The notes under the pieces: model-generated
Database searches by the model: none
Told to the model about the DNA's origin: nothing
The model's input: only the letters and a program-made list of their open reading frames with translations
Translations under genes and position numbers: made by a program
Shown here: in pieces, positions 43,753 through 53,387 of the stretch
Layout of the letters: each line of letters begins with the position of its first letter
Numbering within the stretch: the stretch's first letter is position 1
NCBI RefSeq assembly: GCF_000709345.1
Contig: NZ_KL448323.1
Coordinates: 1,582,912 to 1,646,911 of the forward strand
From: Polaromonas glacialis
Lineage (GTDB): Bacteria; Pseudomonadota; Gammaproteobacteria; Burkholderiales; Burkholderiaceae_C
Reading direction: 5' to 3'
DNA: 64,000 nucleotides

Positions 43753-46023
43753 TCACCGCCTTCGCGCTGAGCGCACGCCCGCTACATTGCCAACCACACC
43801 GAGCACCTGGTGCAGCCGGCCTGACTGAGGCACCTCGACCGTGAAAGTCATCCAGGCGGTTCCTCCACGGTTGTCCTTGACCGACTGGGTCTGCACGCCG
43901 ATCACGTTCATTTTTTCCTTGGCGAACACTTCTGAAATATCGCGCAGCAGGCCTTGCCGGTCGGCCGCTTCCACCGCGACATCGACCGGGTAGACCGCTC
44001 CGTCCGGCGCCTTGGCCGAAGCCCACTCGACTTCGATCACACGTTCAGGGCTGCCGCTGGCCATGTTGCGAAAATTGCTGCAGTCGCTTCGGTGGATGCT
44101 CACGCCCTTTCCCTTGGTGACAAATCCGAGGATGACATCCGGAGGCGCAGGCTTGCAGCATTTGGCCAGCTGGGTCAGTAACGAATCCATTCCCACGACC
44201 AGCACACTGCCCTGGCTCCCTTTGCCGACGGTGCCAGACTTGTCGGTCAGCCGCGACTTTTTGGCCAGCACAAACTCGTCTGGCGAGAGGACGGGTTCTG
44301 CAGGCCTGAGCATGGTTTCAATGGTGCGCAGTGAAAACTCGTCCTTGCCCACCACCTCGAACAGGTCGTCGGCCGTCTTGAAACCCAGCTGGAGCGCCAG
44401 ATCCTGCAGCCTCATGGCCGTCTTGCCCTCGCGCTGCAGGAGCTTTTCAACCGCTTCCCGGCCTTTTGCCACAGTCTGCTCCATGGCCAGCCCATTGAAC
44501 CAGGCGCGTACCTTCGATTTGGCACGGTTGCTTGACAGGAAACCGAGTTCCGGATTCAACCAGTCCCGAGATGGCCCACCCTCCTTGGTGGTGATGACTT
44601 CAACCGTCTGGCCGTTTTGCAGCGGCGTGTTGAGCGGAACCATGACGCCGTCGATGCGCGCGCCACGGCAGCGGTGGCCCAGGCTCGTGTGGACACTGTA
44701 GGCAAAATCAACCGTCGTGGCGCCCTGGGGCAGTTCCACGATAGCGGCGTCGGGCGTCAGCACATAGATGCGGTCTTCGAACAAGCCCTGGTTGGCATCG
44801 CGGGCGCGCTGCGCGGCCGGCGCCGACAGTTCCCGCTCCCAGGCCAGCAACTGCCGGAGGACGGCGATCTTGGCGTCGTACTCGCTGCTGGCCGAAACGC
44901 CGGCGTAGCCTTTGGTGCCCGCCTCTTTGTAGGCCCAGTGCGCTGCCACGCCATGCTCGGCATGGTCGTGCATGGCCTGCGTGCGAATCTGGATTTCCAC
45001 GGCGCGCCCGCTTTTCTCGCGGACCACCGTATGCAGCGACTGGTATCCATTGGCCTTGGGCTTGGCAATGTAGTCATCGAACTCACCGTCTATCGGTTCA
45101 AAACATGAATGCACAAAACCCAGGGCGGCATAGCAGCCCTTCACATCGGCGGCGATCACGCGCATCGCCCGGATGTCAAACACCTGGTCAAAATCGAGCG
45201 ATTTACCGCGCATTTTCTTGACGATGCTGTAGATGTGCTTGGGCCGGCCCTGCACCAGCGCGGCAATGCCGTTGCGGTTCAGGTCGCGTTCGAGCTGTGC
45301 GCGCAGCGCTTCCATGAAGACTTCGCGCTCGGTGCGCTTTTCATCGAGCAGCCGGGCAATCTGCCGGTAGGTTTCGGGCTCCAGGTAGCGAAAGGACAGG
45401 TCCTCCATCTCCCACTTGATCTGCCAGATGCCCAGGCGGTTGGCCAGCGGTGCGAACACATGCAGCGACTCATGCGCCAAGGCCTTTGGGGCAGCCTGCC
45501 GGCTGGCCGCGTAATGGCGCAGGGTCTGCAGGCGAGAAGTCAGGCGCAACATGACCACCCGCAGGTCGCGGGAAAACGCCAGCAGCATCCTGCGCACGTT
45601 CTCGGTCTGGGCGGCGGGGTCGTCATGCAAATGGGATTTGCCATCAACCGCGCGCGTCTGCCGCTGCACATAGATCAGCTTGGTGGTTTCCACCGCCAGC
45701 GCGGCATAGCTGGCGCCAAAAGCCTTGGCAATCACATCCTGCGGCTTGTTCAGGTGCTGGCAGGCATGCACCAGGTAAGTGGCCGCCTGCATGGCCTCGG
45801 AGCCGCCGATGGACTGGAGGATCGCCACCACCGCGTCAGCGTGCGCCAGCACGTTTTCGCCGGTGTCCATCACCTCGCAGGCGATCAGCGGCTCGGCAAA
45901 AGCGCGCGCGCGCACCAGCGCGTGCGGCTGATCGGCCAGGCTGTCGGCGGTGGCCATGACGATGGGGGTGGGTGCGTCCGTGGAAGCTGAAAGGATGTGC
46001 GTTCCCGCCGCTTTGTTTTTCAT
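43753..46023 (-). CDS. relA: GTP pyrophosphokinase RelA
   Basis: A 756-residue RelA/SpoT-family protein. The N-terminal HD region is degenerate (VHACQHLNKPQD replaces the HDxxED motif), which points to a synthetase without (p)ppGpp hydrolase. The synthetase domain is seen in RGKSLDFDQVFDIRAMRVIA and FDDYIAKPKANGYQSLHTVV. A TGS domain (VLTPDAAIVELPQGATTVDF) and a C-terminal ACT domain (VDVAVEAADRQGLLRDISEV) follow. It would make (p)ppGpp on the ribosome during amino acid starvation. Confidence 0.93.
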   Translation of the reverse strand: MKNKAAGTHILSASTDAPTPIVMATADSLADQPHALVRARAFAEPLIACEVMDTGENVLAHADAVVAILQSIGGSEAMQAATYLVHACQHLNKPQDVIAKAFGASYAALAVETTKLIYVQRQTRAVDGKSHLHDDPAAQTENVRRMLLAFSRDLRVVMLRLTSRLQTLRHYAASRQAAPKALAHESLHVFAPLANRLGIWQIKWEMEDLSFRYLEPETYRQIARLLDEKRTEREVFMEALRAQLERDLNRNGIAALVQGRPKHIYSIVKKMRGKSLDFDQVFDIRAMRVIAADVKGCYAALGFVHSCFEPIDGEFDDYIAKPKANGYQSLHTVVREKSGRAVEIQIRTQAMHDHAEHGVAAHWAYKEAGTKGYAGVSASSEYDAKIAVLRQLLAWERELSAPAAQRARDANQGLFEDRIYVLTPDAAIVELPQGATTVDFAYSVHTSLGHRCRGARIDGVMVPLNTPLQNGQTVEVITTKEGGPSRDWLNPELGFLSSNRAKSKVRAWFNGLAMEQTVAKGREAVEKLLQREGKTAMRLQDLALQLGFKTADDLFEVVGKDEFSLRTIETMLRPAEPVLSPDEFVLAKKSRLTDKSGTVGKGSQGSVLVVGMDSLLTQLAKCCKPAPPDVILGFVTKGKGVSIHRSDCSNFRNMASGSPERVIEVEWASAKAPDGAVYPVDVAVEAADRQGLLRDISEVFAKEKMNVIGVQTQSVKDNRGGTAWMTFTVEVPQSGRLHQVLGVVGNVAGVRSARRR

Positions 46024-46051
46024 GAAATCCCTGTCACCTTGTTGTCATTGC

Positions 46052-46975
46052 TCACCGGAGCAGGAAATCTGTCATCGCAGCAACCTGGTCTGGCGCAATC
46101 AGCGTTGGCGCATGTCCGACCCCGTCGAACTCGACCAGCCTGGCGCGCGGGCCGCGCTGCGTCATGGCCTGGGCGGTTTGCGGGCTCAGCAGATCGGACT
46201 GCGCGCCGCGCACCACCAGCGTTTCAGCCTGGATGCCATCGTAAAGCTGCCAGAGCATCGCCTCGCCCTGCTGCGCGCCTTCTTCGTCAGCCAACCTGAA
46301 CGGAATGGCAATGGCCGGGTCGTAGTGCAGCCGCAGCGGACTCGCGGCATCGGGCAGTACCGGCCTGACCATGGGCTGCGACAGGGCCAGCCATTGTTCC
46401 GGCGTGTGCGGGCCAAAACTGCTGGAAATCGTCCACATCGCGTCAGCCGCCTCTTGAAGCGTATCGAAATGGCCGGCCTGCCCCAAATAGGCGCCAATGC
46501 GTTGAATCGCCGGCCACTGCAGCGCGGGGCCGACGTCGTTCAGCACCAGTTTGCGCACCGGCACTGGCAGCGGCAAGCCCGGCTGGCCGCACACCACCAT
46601 GCCGATCAGCCCGCCCATGCTGGTGCCCACCCAGTCCAGCGTGGTAATCGGCGCCTGCGCATGAAGCTGCACCAGCAACGCGAGCATGTCTGCCGCATAG
46701 GCAGGCACCTGGTAGCCCATCGGGTCCTGGAGCCACTCGCTTTCGCCACGGCCCGCCACATCGGGACAGACGACGCGGATGCTGCCGGCCGACAAGGGCC
46801 CTGCCTGCGTGCACAAGGCCTGCGCCAGCACGTCGAAGTCGCGTCCCTGGCGGGTCAGTCCATGCACGCACAGCACCACATGCGGGCTGTCGGGGTGGCC
46901 CCATTGCCAATAAGCCATGCGGTGGCCTTCGGCGGCGTCAAGGCAGATCACGTGGTTCAGGCTGGGTTGGTTCAT
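46052..46975 (-). CDS. alpha/beta-fold hydrolase
   Basis: A 307-residue alpha/beta hydrolase. The oxyanion region is VVLCVHGLTRQGRDFD near residue 33, the nucleophile elbow is GTSMGG near 127, and the His is expected in DGVGHAPTL near 289. The substrate is unknown. It lies 28 bases upstream of relA on the same strand and could be co-transcribed with it. Confidence 0.85.
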   Translation of the reverse strand: MNQPSLNHVICLDAAEGHRMAYWQWGHPDSPHVVLCVHGLTRQGRDFDVLAQALCTQAGPLSAGSIRVVCPDVAGRGESEWLQDPMGYQVPAYAADMLALLVQLHAQAPITTLDWVGTSMGGLIGMVVCGQPGLPLPVPVRKLVLNDVGPALQWPAIQRIGAYLGQAGHFDTLQEAADAMWTISSSFGPHTPEQWLALSQPMVRPVLPDAASPLRLHYDPAIAIPFRLADEEGAQQGEAMLWQLYDGIQAETLVVRGAQSDLLSPQTAQAMTQRGPRARLVEFDGVGHAPTLIAPDQVAAMTDFLLR

Positions 46976-47099
46976 GGTGTGGCTCCCCGGAAAAGGCTGG
47001 AGAAAGCTTGATAATTGTCCGTGCAGGTTTTGCGCCGGCTGGCGCGCGAGACGCTGCCCCGTTTCAAGTCAACCATCGTAAATCATCCGGAGGAATTTC

Positions 47100-47882
47100 A
47101 TGCTCAAAGGTAAAACGGCTCTTGTCACCGGCTCGACCAGCGGTATCGGTCTGGGCATTGCCAAGGCCCTGGCCGAACAAGGCGCCAACATCGTGCTCAA
47201 CGGCTTTGGCGATGTGGACGGCCCGAAGGCCGAGATTGCCGCGCTGGGCGTGAAGGTCGTCTACCATGGCGCCGACATGAGCAAGCCCGGCGAGATCGAG
47301 GCGATGATGAAGTTTGCCGCTGCCGAATTTGGCCAGGTCGATATCCTGGTCAACAACGCCGGCATCCAGCATGTCGCCCGCATTGAAAATTTTCCGGCTG
47401 AAAAGTGGGACGCCATCATCGCCATCAACCTGAGCAGCGCCTTTCATGCCACGCGCCTGGCACTGCCGGCCATGCAGGCGGCCGATGGCGGCAAGGGCTG
47501 GGGCCGCATCATCAACCTGGCATCGGTGCATGGCCTGGTCGGTTCGGCCGAAAAATCGGCGTATGTGGCGGCCAAGCACGGCATTGTCGGACTGACCAAG
47601 GTGACGGCGCTTGAAAACGCCACGTCCGGCGTGACCTGCAATGCCATCTGCCCGGGCTGGGTGCTCACGCCGCTGGTGCAGAAACAGGTCGATGCCCGGG
47701 CCGAGGCCGCCGGCATCAGCAACGAAGCGGCCAAGCAGCAACTGCTGGGCGAAAAAGAGCCTTCGATGCAGTTCACCACGCCTGAGGAACTGGGCGCGCT
47801 GGCGGTGTTTTTCTGCTCGCCGGCCGGTGCCAACATCCGGGGCGTGGCCTGGAACATGGACGGCGGCTGGACTGCGCAATAA
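47100..47882 (+). CDS. bdhA: 3-hydroxybutyrate dehydrogenase (short-chain dehydrogenase)
   Basis: A 260-residue SDR enzyme that interconverts 3-hydroxybutyrate and acetoacetate with NAD+. It has the cofactor motif TGSTSGIGLGIA (10-21), NNAG at 85-88, and catalytic Ser142, Tyr155 and Lys159 (SAYVAAKHG). The segment EKEPSMQFTTPEELGALAVF and the C-terminal GGWTAQ are typical of BdhA-type enzymes. It fits PHB use together with PhaR. GGAGG lies just before the ATG. Confidence 0.9.
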   Translation: MLKGKTALVTGSTSGIGLGIAKALAEQGANIVLNGFGDVDGPKAEIAALGVKVVYHGADMSKPGEIEAMMKFAAAEFGQVDILVNNAGIQHVARIENFPAEKWDAIIAINLSSAFHATRLALPAMQAADGGKGWGRIINLASVHGLVGSAEKSAYVAAKHGIVGLTKVTALENATSGVTCNAICPGWVLTPLVQKQVDARAEAAGISNEAAKQQLLGEKEPSMQFTTPEELGALAVFFCSPAGANIRGVAWNMDGGWTAQ

Positions 47883-47957
47883 ATGAAGCTCGTGCGGCCA
47901 GCGAACGGATTTTCATCACACAAAAGGCCGTTTCCGCACGCGGGCCTTGCCTAGGCA

Positions 47958-47974
47958 GCTATTTATTTTGTAGC
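47958..47974. repeat. dispersed palindromic repeat, copy 7
   Basis: GCTATTTATTTTGTAGC, between the convergent bdhA and FAD oxidoreductase genes. Confidence 0.65.
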
Positions 47975-47991
47975 AATGGCATTGATGCTTG

Positions 47992-49095
47992 CTATGACTC
48001 GGCAAGCATCCGGCTTACCAGATCGCCAATCGCCAGCGAGCTGGTGAGCCCCGGCGACTCGATGCCGAACAGGTTGACCAGCCCGGCCACGCCATGCGCA
48101 GCAGGTCCCTGGATCAAAAAATCCTTTGCCGGCTCGTCGGGCGACTGGATCTTGGGGCGCATGCCGGCATAGCCCGGCAGCAAGGCACCGTCTTTCAGGC
48201 CCGGCCAGTATTTGCGCACCTCGGCATAAAAGGCGTCCCCGCGCGCCGGGTCCACGACCAGGTCATCGGCCGACTCGACCCACTGCACATCGGGTCCGAA
48301 CTTGGCCTGCCCGCCCAGGTCGATGGTCAGGTGAACGCCCAGCCCCGCAGCTTCCGGCACCGGGTAGATGAGCCGTGAGAACGGCGAGCGGCCGGCCAGG
48401 GTGAAATAATTTCCCTTCGCGAAATAGCTTGGCGGAACCGACTGCAGCGGTAGCCCGGCAAAGCGCCGCGCCAGCGCCTGCGCCTGCAGCCCGGCCGAAT
48501 TCACCACCCACCGGGCCTGCAGTTCAGTGCCGTCAACCGCTATTAAATTGATAGCTCCTGGCGCACAGTGGGCGTGCGACAGAGGCGAATTAAGCACTAC
48601 AATTCCGCCCGCATTCTCCAGGTCGCCCTGATAGGCCAGCATCAGCGCATGGCTGTCAACGATGCCGGTGCTCGGCGAATGCACGGCGGCCACGCATTGC
48701 AGCGCCGGTTCCATGGCCTGCGCTTGCTCGCGCGAGATCAGCGCCAGGTCATGCACGCCGTTGGCGGCGGCTTTCTTGATGATGCCCTGCAGCTGCGCCA
48801 CCTGCTCGTCGGTAGTGGCCACCAGCAGCTTGCCGCAGCGGCTGTGGCCCACGCCGCGCGCCGCGCAGTAGTCATACAGCATGGCCCGACCCTGCACGCA
48901 AAGTGTGGCCTTGAGCGAGCCCTGCGGGTAGTAGATGCCCGCATGAATGACCTCGCTGTTGCGCGAACTCGTACCGGTGCCAATGGCGTCGGCCGCTTCG
49001 AGCACCATCACCTCCCGGCCTTGCAAGGCCAGGGCGCGCGCCACGGCCAGCCCCACCACGCCCGCGCCAATCACCACGCATTCGATTTTTTCCAT
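47992..49095 (-). CDS. FAD-dependent oxidoreductase (L-2-hydroxyglutarate oxidase-like)
   Basis: A 367-residue DAO-family flavoprotein. The dinucleotide fold is [20 protein letters not shown] at the N-terminus. [20 protein letters not shown] is characteristic of the LhgO group, and [20 protein letters not shown] is near the C-terminus. Oxidation of a 2-hydroxy acid is likely, but the substrate is inferred. A dispersed repeat (48539-48556) lies within the coding sequence. Its start codon directly follows the stop of the deacetylase-like gene, and GAGG lies within that gene's end. Confidence 0.85.
   Translation of the reverse strand: MEKIECVVIGAGVVGLAVARALALQGREVMVLEAADAIGTGTSSRNSEVIHAGIYYPQGSLKATLCVQGRAMLYDYCAARGVGHSRCGKLLVATTDEQVAQLQGIIKKAAANGVHDLALISREQAQAMEPALQCVAAVHSPSTGIVDSHALMLAYQGDLENAGGIVVLNSPLSHAHCAPGAINLIAVDGTELQARWVVNSAGLQAQALARRFAGLPLQSVPPSYFAKGNYFTLAGRSPFSRLIYPVPEAAGLGVHLTIDLGGQAKFGPDVQWVESADDLVVDPARGDAFYAEVRKYWPGLKDGALLPGYAGMRPKIQSPDEPAKDFLIQGPAAHGVAGLVNLFGIESPGLTSSLAIGDLVSRMLAES
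48539..48556. repeat. dispersed palindromic repeat inside the FAD oxidoreductase gene, copy 8
   Basis: GCTATTAAATTGATAGCT is a near-perfect copy inside a coding region. On the minus strand it reads AINLIA in the stretch [10 protein letters not shown]. Confidence 0.65.
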
Positions 49096-50139
49096 TCAAG
49101 CCTCCTCAAAAGCTTCAATCACATTGACCGCATTCATGCCCAGCGCGGCCGCCGCATAACCGCCCTCCAGCACAAAGACCGTGGGCAAGCCCATTGCACC
49201 CAGACGCCGGCCCAGCCGGCTGAAATCGCCAGCCTTCAGGGCAAACGTCGAGATCGGATCGTCCTCGAACGTGTCCAGCCCCAGCGCGACCACCAGTGCA
49301 TCGGCGCGGTAACGGCCAATGCGCTGGCATGCGCGTTCCAGCGCCTCGAACCATCGCGCCGAAGCGGAGCCGGCGGGCAGCGGCAGGTTCAGGTTGAAGC
49401 CTTCGCCCTCGCCCTGCCCGGTCTCGTCGGCATGGCCGAGGAAAAACGGGTATTCGGTCAGCGGGTCGCCATGCAGGCTGACGCACAGCACATCAGCCCG
49501 TTCGTAAAAGATACTTTGCGTGCCGTTGCCGTGGTGGTAGTCCACATCCAGGATCGCCACGCGCGCTGCCCCGGCATCGAGCAGCGACTGCGCCGCCACC
49601 GCCGCGTTGTTCAGGAAACAGTAGCCGCCCATGAAGTCGGCGCCCGCGTGATGGCCTGGCGGGCGGCTGCAGCAAAAGGCCGCGCGTTCGCCTTTGCCCG
49701 CCGCCACCAGGGCGGCAGCGCTGGCCGCCGCATCGGCGCCGGCTTTCGCGGCCTGCCAGGTGCCGCTTGAGAGCGGCGAGCCGTTGTCCATGGAATACAG
49801 GCCCAGCCGGGCGATGAAATTGAGCGGCTCGATGTCGCTGCGCAGGCTGCGGACCGGCCAGATGGAAGGAAAAGGCTGGCTGGCAGCATTGCCAGGCGCC
49901 AGCGCCAGCCAGTCACGCCAGGCATGCTCCAGGAAATCAAGGTAGCGCGGCGCATGCACCGTACCGAGTACGGCGCGGCTGTCAACCTGGGCGCTCTGCA
50001 GGCGATGGCCACGCGCCGTCAGCCGGGCCTTGACATATTCGGCGCGGGCCGGGGTTTCAAAGCAGTCCACGCGTTCGCCACGGAAAAACTCGAACTCCGG
50101 GGCATGCGCCTGATGGCTGTCATTGAAAAAAGTGATCAT
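49096..50139 (-). CDS. histone-deacetylase-family protein (acetylpolyamine amidohydrolase-like)
   Basis: A 347-residue zinc amidohydrolase. The catalytic region has CCSRPPGHHAGADFMGGYCF and ILDVDYHHGNGTQSIFY, with Asp and His zinc ligands and the tandem His. ALGLDTFEDDPI supplies another ligand. The N-terminus MITFFNDSHQAHAPEFEFFR resembles acetylpolyamine amidohydrolases. It would remove acetyl groups from acetylated polyamines or other amides. It is joined head to tail with the FAD oxidoreductase gene. Confidence 0.88.
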   Translation of the reverse strand: MITFFNDSHQAHAPEFEFFRGERVDCFETPARAEYVKARLTARGHRLQSAQVDSRAVLGTVHAPRYLDFLEHAWRDWLALAPGNAASQPFPSIWPVRSLRSDIEPLNFIARLGLYSMDNGSPLSSGTWQAAKAGADAAASAAALVAAGKGERAAFCCSRPPGHHAGADFMGGYCFLNNAAVAAQSLLDAGAARVAILDVDYHHGNGTQSIFYERADVLCVSLHGDPLTEYPFFLGHADETGQGEGEGFNLNLPLPAGSASARWFEALERACQRIGRYRADALVVALGLDTFEDDPISTFALKAGDFSRLGRRLGAMGLPTVFVLEGGYAAAALGMNAVNVIEAFEEA

Positions 50140-50212
50140 CGGTTGTCATCCGAAAACGCGGGAAATCAAGTTCCACATGGAAAAAGCCAGGCCTCGGGGC
50201 ACCATGGCACGG

Positions 50213-51058
50213 TCAGAGCAGCCGGGGGTCCGTCTTGAGCAGCAGTTCGACCAGCGAGCGCAGGTGCGTCTTCAGCGTGTCAAAACCGGCGGTCAATTCG
50301 AGTGTTTCCTCGTTCATGTAGAGCTTGCGGTTGATTTCCAGCTGGATGCTGTGCCGTTGCGCGGCCGGGTCGCTGTAGCGCCGCACCAGTTCGACGCCTT
50401 TGTACGGATGGTTGTAGGCGACGCGGTAGCCCAGCGCCTCCAGATGCGCGCACACCAGCCGGGACAAGGCGGTGCTGGCGGTGCTGCCGTCGCGGTCGCC
50501 CACCACGAAATCGGCATGCTTTTCGCCCGGGAAGTTGGTCGCGTGGCTGGAGGCCACCGCCGGCATCGAATGGCAGTTGACATGAATGCTGTAGCCGTGC
50601 GCGGCATGCGCAGCATCAATCGCCTCGGCCACCGCCGCGTGGTAGGGCGTCCAGCATTGCTCGATGCGATGCATCACTTCGTTCACCGACAAGCTGCGCT
50701 CATAGATGGGAAAACCGTCATCCGTCGTGCGCCAGATCAGCCCCTTGCCGAGCCGCACCTTGGAAAGCACGGCCGGATCGGTCGCGACCGGATGCGGCCA
50801 GGGTTCGTCCAGCAGCGAAACATCGAGTTCCGTGATGTTGCGGTTGGCATCGAGGTAGCTGCGCGGAAACAGCGCCTCGATCCAGTGCGCGCCCAGGCCG
50901 GGTGCGAAGTCGTAGAGCTTTTCAACATGCGTGTCTTCAGCCTTGCGCAGAATTGACATTTCGCAGGTGTACAGGAAGTCCGGGGGATACGACACGCCGC
51001 TGTGGGGCGAGTCAAGGACCAGCGCGCTGCTGCCGGGAAGGTGGGTGATGAACTGCAT
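50213..51058 (-). CDS. N-formylglutamate amidohydrolase family protein
   Basis: A 281-residue protein with family motifs LVLDSPHSGVSYPPDFLYTC near the N-terminus, RSYLDANRNITELDVSLLDE in the middle and SIHVNCHSMPAV. It is like HutG2-type deformylases of histidine breakdown, which turn N-formylglutamate into glutamate and formate. No other hut genes are in the window, so the physiological substrate is uncertain. It lies on the same strand 73 bases before the deacetylase-like gene. Confidence 0.88.
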   Translation of the reverse strand: MQFITHLPGSSALVLDSPHSGVSYPPDFLYTCEMSILRKAEDTHVEKLYDFAPGLGAHWIEALFPRSYLDANRNITELDVSLLDEPWPHPVATDPAVLSKVRLGKGLIWRTTDDGFPIYERSLSVNEVMHRIEQCWTPYHAAVAEAIDAAHAAHGYSIHVNCHSMPAVASSHATNFPGEKHADFVVGDRDGSTASTALSRLVCAHLEALGYRVAYNHPYKGVELVRRYSDPAAQRHSIQLEINRKLYMNEETLELTAGFDTLKTHLRSLVELLLKTDPRLL

Positions 51059-51311
51059 GTTGCGACTTTATCAGCAGCCTTCACGCCGTGGGCAAGACCT
51101 TTCAAAGGCGGATGCGGCGTAGGGCGCAAACAGGCAGGGGCCAGCCAGGTGGTTTGGCATGGCCTTAGAAACCAGCCTTTTGTCCTACAAGACTTTGCCT
51201 GTTGACCCCACAGTTGCAACAGTCTGCTTCCATAGAATTATTCGGGAACAACAGCCCGAAGTTCAGGTCATACACCAGCGCTTGCCATCATTTACCCACC
51301 AAAGGAGCATC

Positions 51312-51902
51312 ATGAAATTATTCAACCGCAGCTTTTCAGTCGCCGTCCTGTCGGTCGCTGCACTGACGGCTGCCACGGGCGCACAGGCCCAGAGCAATTA
51401 CTCCTTGTATTCTCCTGGAGCCAGCTATGTCGGCCTGAACCTGGGTTCATCCAATTACTCGCTGGGCAATGGATCCAGGCTTTTCGCATCGGATGACACC
51501 GACACGGTCTACAACATCTACACCGGCACGTTCTTCACGCCAAACTTCGGGCTTGAACTGGGCTACACCAATTTCGGCAAGATCGCCCGGGCGGGCGGCA
51601 ACACAAAGGCCGAGGGCTTCAACCTGAGCCTGGTCGGCCGGGCACCGATCACCCAGTCATTCAACCTGATTGGCAAGCTTGGCACCACCTATGGCCGGAC
51701 CGATGTATCAGCCTTTCCGGGCTCAGGTGTCACGTCGGGCAAGGAAAACGGTTTTGGCGTCTCGTACGGTATCGGCGCGGAATATTCTTTCAATCCGCAA
51801 CTATCCGCCGTACTTCAGTATGACGAGCACAGGCTGAAGTTTGCCGGCGATGGCCGAGACCGCGTCAACGCCACCACGGTCGGCTTGCGCTACCGCTTCT
51901 AA
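51312..51902 (+). CDS. outer-membrane beta-barrel protein (OmpA-like)
   Basis: A 196-residue protein with a signal peptide (about 1-26; SVAVLSVAALTAATGAQA) and an eight-strand-barrel style sequence alternating polar and hydrophobic residues (SYVGLNLGSSNYSLG, FGLELGYTNFG, INATTVGLRYRF-like end). The final Phe is the usual outer-membrane sorting signal. AAAGGAG precedes the ATG at 51312; upstream in-frame starts precede the signal peptide without support. A terminator follows. Function unknown. Confidence 0.88.
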   Translation: MKLFNRSFSVAVLSVAALTAATGAQAQSNYSLYSPGASYVGLNLGSSNYSLGNGSRLFASDDTDTVYNIYTGTFFTPNFGLELGYTNFGKIARAGGNTKAEGFNLSLVGRAPITQSFNLIGKLGTTYGRTDVSAFPGSGVTSGKENGFGVSYGIGAEYSFNPQLSAVLQYDEHRLKFAGDGRDRVNATTVGLRYRF

Positions 51903-51934
51903 GCGCCTTGCCCGCCGGCCAGTACCGGCAACCA

Positions 51935-51970
51935 GGCCTGCAAACCTTAGCTGGTTTGCGGGCCTTTTCT
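51935..51970 (+). terminator. Rho-independent terminator after the outer-membrane protein gene
   Basis: GCAAACC (51941-51947) pairs with GGTTTGC (51954-51960), extended by AGGCC and GGCCT, then TTTTCTTTT. Confidence 0.88.
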
Positions 51971-52074
51971 TTTGCCGCTGGATTTTTGCTGCTTGCACTG
52001 CAATTCAGGTGCAGTACACGGATCAGCGAAAATGCAAGGTTTTTCCCTTGACTCCAGAACACGACACCGCCCCC

Positions 52075-52518
52075 ATGCATCCCGACAAGTCAGTCAGCGA
52101 ACGTTTTTTTCAGGCCCTGCTGTTCGAAGTGCTGGCCATCGCCATTTGCGCGCCGCTTGGCGCGTGGCTGCTGGGCTATCCGCTGGCGCATATTGGCTGG
52201 CTGACGCTGATGATCTCGCTCATTGCCATGAGCTGGAACATGCTGTTCAACCTGCTGTTCGACCGCACCCAGCGCCGCATGGGCTTTGACCGGACAGTGG
52301 TGGTGCGCGCCATTCATGCGGTGCTGTTTGAAATCGGATTGCTGCTGGCGATCGTGCCGCTGGCCGCCTGGTGGCTCGGCATCGGCCTGTGGCAGGCTTT
52401 CGTGCTGGACATCGGCATTGCGCTGTTCTTCCTGCCGTACACGTATTTTTTCAACTGGACCTACGACGTGTTGCGGGCACGCTTTATCGCCCGAAAAATC
52501 CGGCGCGCCCGGGCTTGA
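52075..52518 (+). CDS. PACE-family (AceI-like) efflux transporter
   Basis: A 147-residue membrane protein of two bacterial-transmembrane-pair modules with four helices. The first module has SERFFQALLFEVLAIAICAP and MSWNMLFNLLFDRTQRR, the second RAIHAVLFEIGLLLAIVPLA and FFNWTYDVLRARFI. Each module shows the conserved Glu in the FE motif and the WN/FD or NWTYD motif of proteobacterial antimicrobial compound efflux proteins. Known members export biocides such as chlorhexidine or amines. The ATG at 52075 gives the usual length. It is convergent with the phosphoesterase gene. Confidence 0.85.
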   Translation: MHPDKSVSERFFQALLFEVLAIAICAPLGAWLLGYPLAHIGWLTLMISLIAMSWNMLFNLLFDRTQRRMGFDRTVVVRAIHAVLFEIGLLLAIVPLAAWWLGIGLWQAFVLDIGIALFFLPYTYFFNWTYDVLRARFIARKIRRARA

Positions 52519-52528
52519 GCCGGGCAGC

Positions 52529-53353
52529 TCAGGAACCCATGCCGTGCAGCCCAAGCGGCAGTTCGCTGGACTCGACGCATTCAAAACGGCCGCTGGCAGC
52601 CTGGAAATCCCAGCGCTCCAACCGGCACGACGGCAACTCGCCAGGCCCATGGCTGCGCAACAGGTTGACCGAATTCGGTATACCCGCACGCACCCGGCTG
52701 GAAAGCGCGGTGCCCGCCTGCACACACCAGAGCCGGCGCTCCAGCCCGTCAAGCCGCGCCGACAGGTCGCACAGCGAAGGCAGGTGGATATGCCCGCCCA
52801 TGACAATGTCGGCGCCCGCCCTTGACCAGGCATGCACGGCCGGTTCCCAGCCGCGCAGGCGGTCGTGCTGGTCCTCGACGTGCATGACATGGACCGGCTG
52901 GTGGACCACGACGATGCGCAACTGCCCCGGGTCGGAACGCTGCAGTTCGGCCACCACCCGCTCGACCTGCGCGCCAGACACCTCGCCGTTCTTGTGCCGC
53001 CAGCGGCGCGTCGTCTTCACGCCGATGACATGCAGCACGGGCGTGGACACCACCGGCTCCAGCACCGGGCCAAAGGCCTTTCGGTAGCGCGCATACGGCG
53101 TGAACAGCCGCTGGTAAAGGTTGAACAGCGGAACATCGTGGTTGCCCGGTATGGCCAGCAGTTGCGCAATCGCCAGGCTGTCGCAAAAGGCACGCGCCTG
53201 GGCAAACTGCGACGCGCGGGCGCGTTGCGTGATGTCTCCGGACAGCACCAGCACGTCGGGCCGCTGCTCCCTGGCCAGTTGCGCCAGCGCCTGCATCACG
53301 GCCGGCTGGACGGTGCCAAAGTGCGGGTCGGAAATTTGCAGCAGGCTGCTCAT
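52529..53353 (-). CDS. metallophosphoesterase (calcineurin-like)
   Basis: A 274-residue phosphodiesterase-type protein with metal-binding motifs ISDPHFG (7-13), VLSGDIT (36-42), AIPGNHDVP (67-75) and MGGHIHLP. It resembles the CpdA/Icc group, but the substrate is not assignable. It ends 10 bases from the end of the convergent PACE gene. Confidence 0.87.
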   Translation of the reverse strand: MSSLLQISDPHFGTVQPAVMQALAQLAREQRPDVLVLSGDITQRARASQFAQARAFCDSLAIAQLLAIPGNHDVPLFNLYQRLFTPYARYRKAFGPVLEPVVSTPVLHVIGVKTTRRWRHKNGEVSGAQVERVVAELQRSDPGQLRIVVVHQPVHVMHVEDQHDRLRGWEPAVHAWSRAGADIVMGGHIHLPSLCDLSARLDGLERRLWCVQAGTALSSRVRAGIPNSVNLLRSHGPGELPSCRLERWDFQAASGRFECVESSELPLGLHGMGS

Positions 53354-53387
53354 GCGCCGGCCGCCCTTGAATCATGGTCATGATGGT

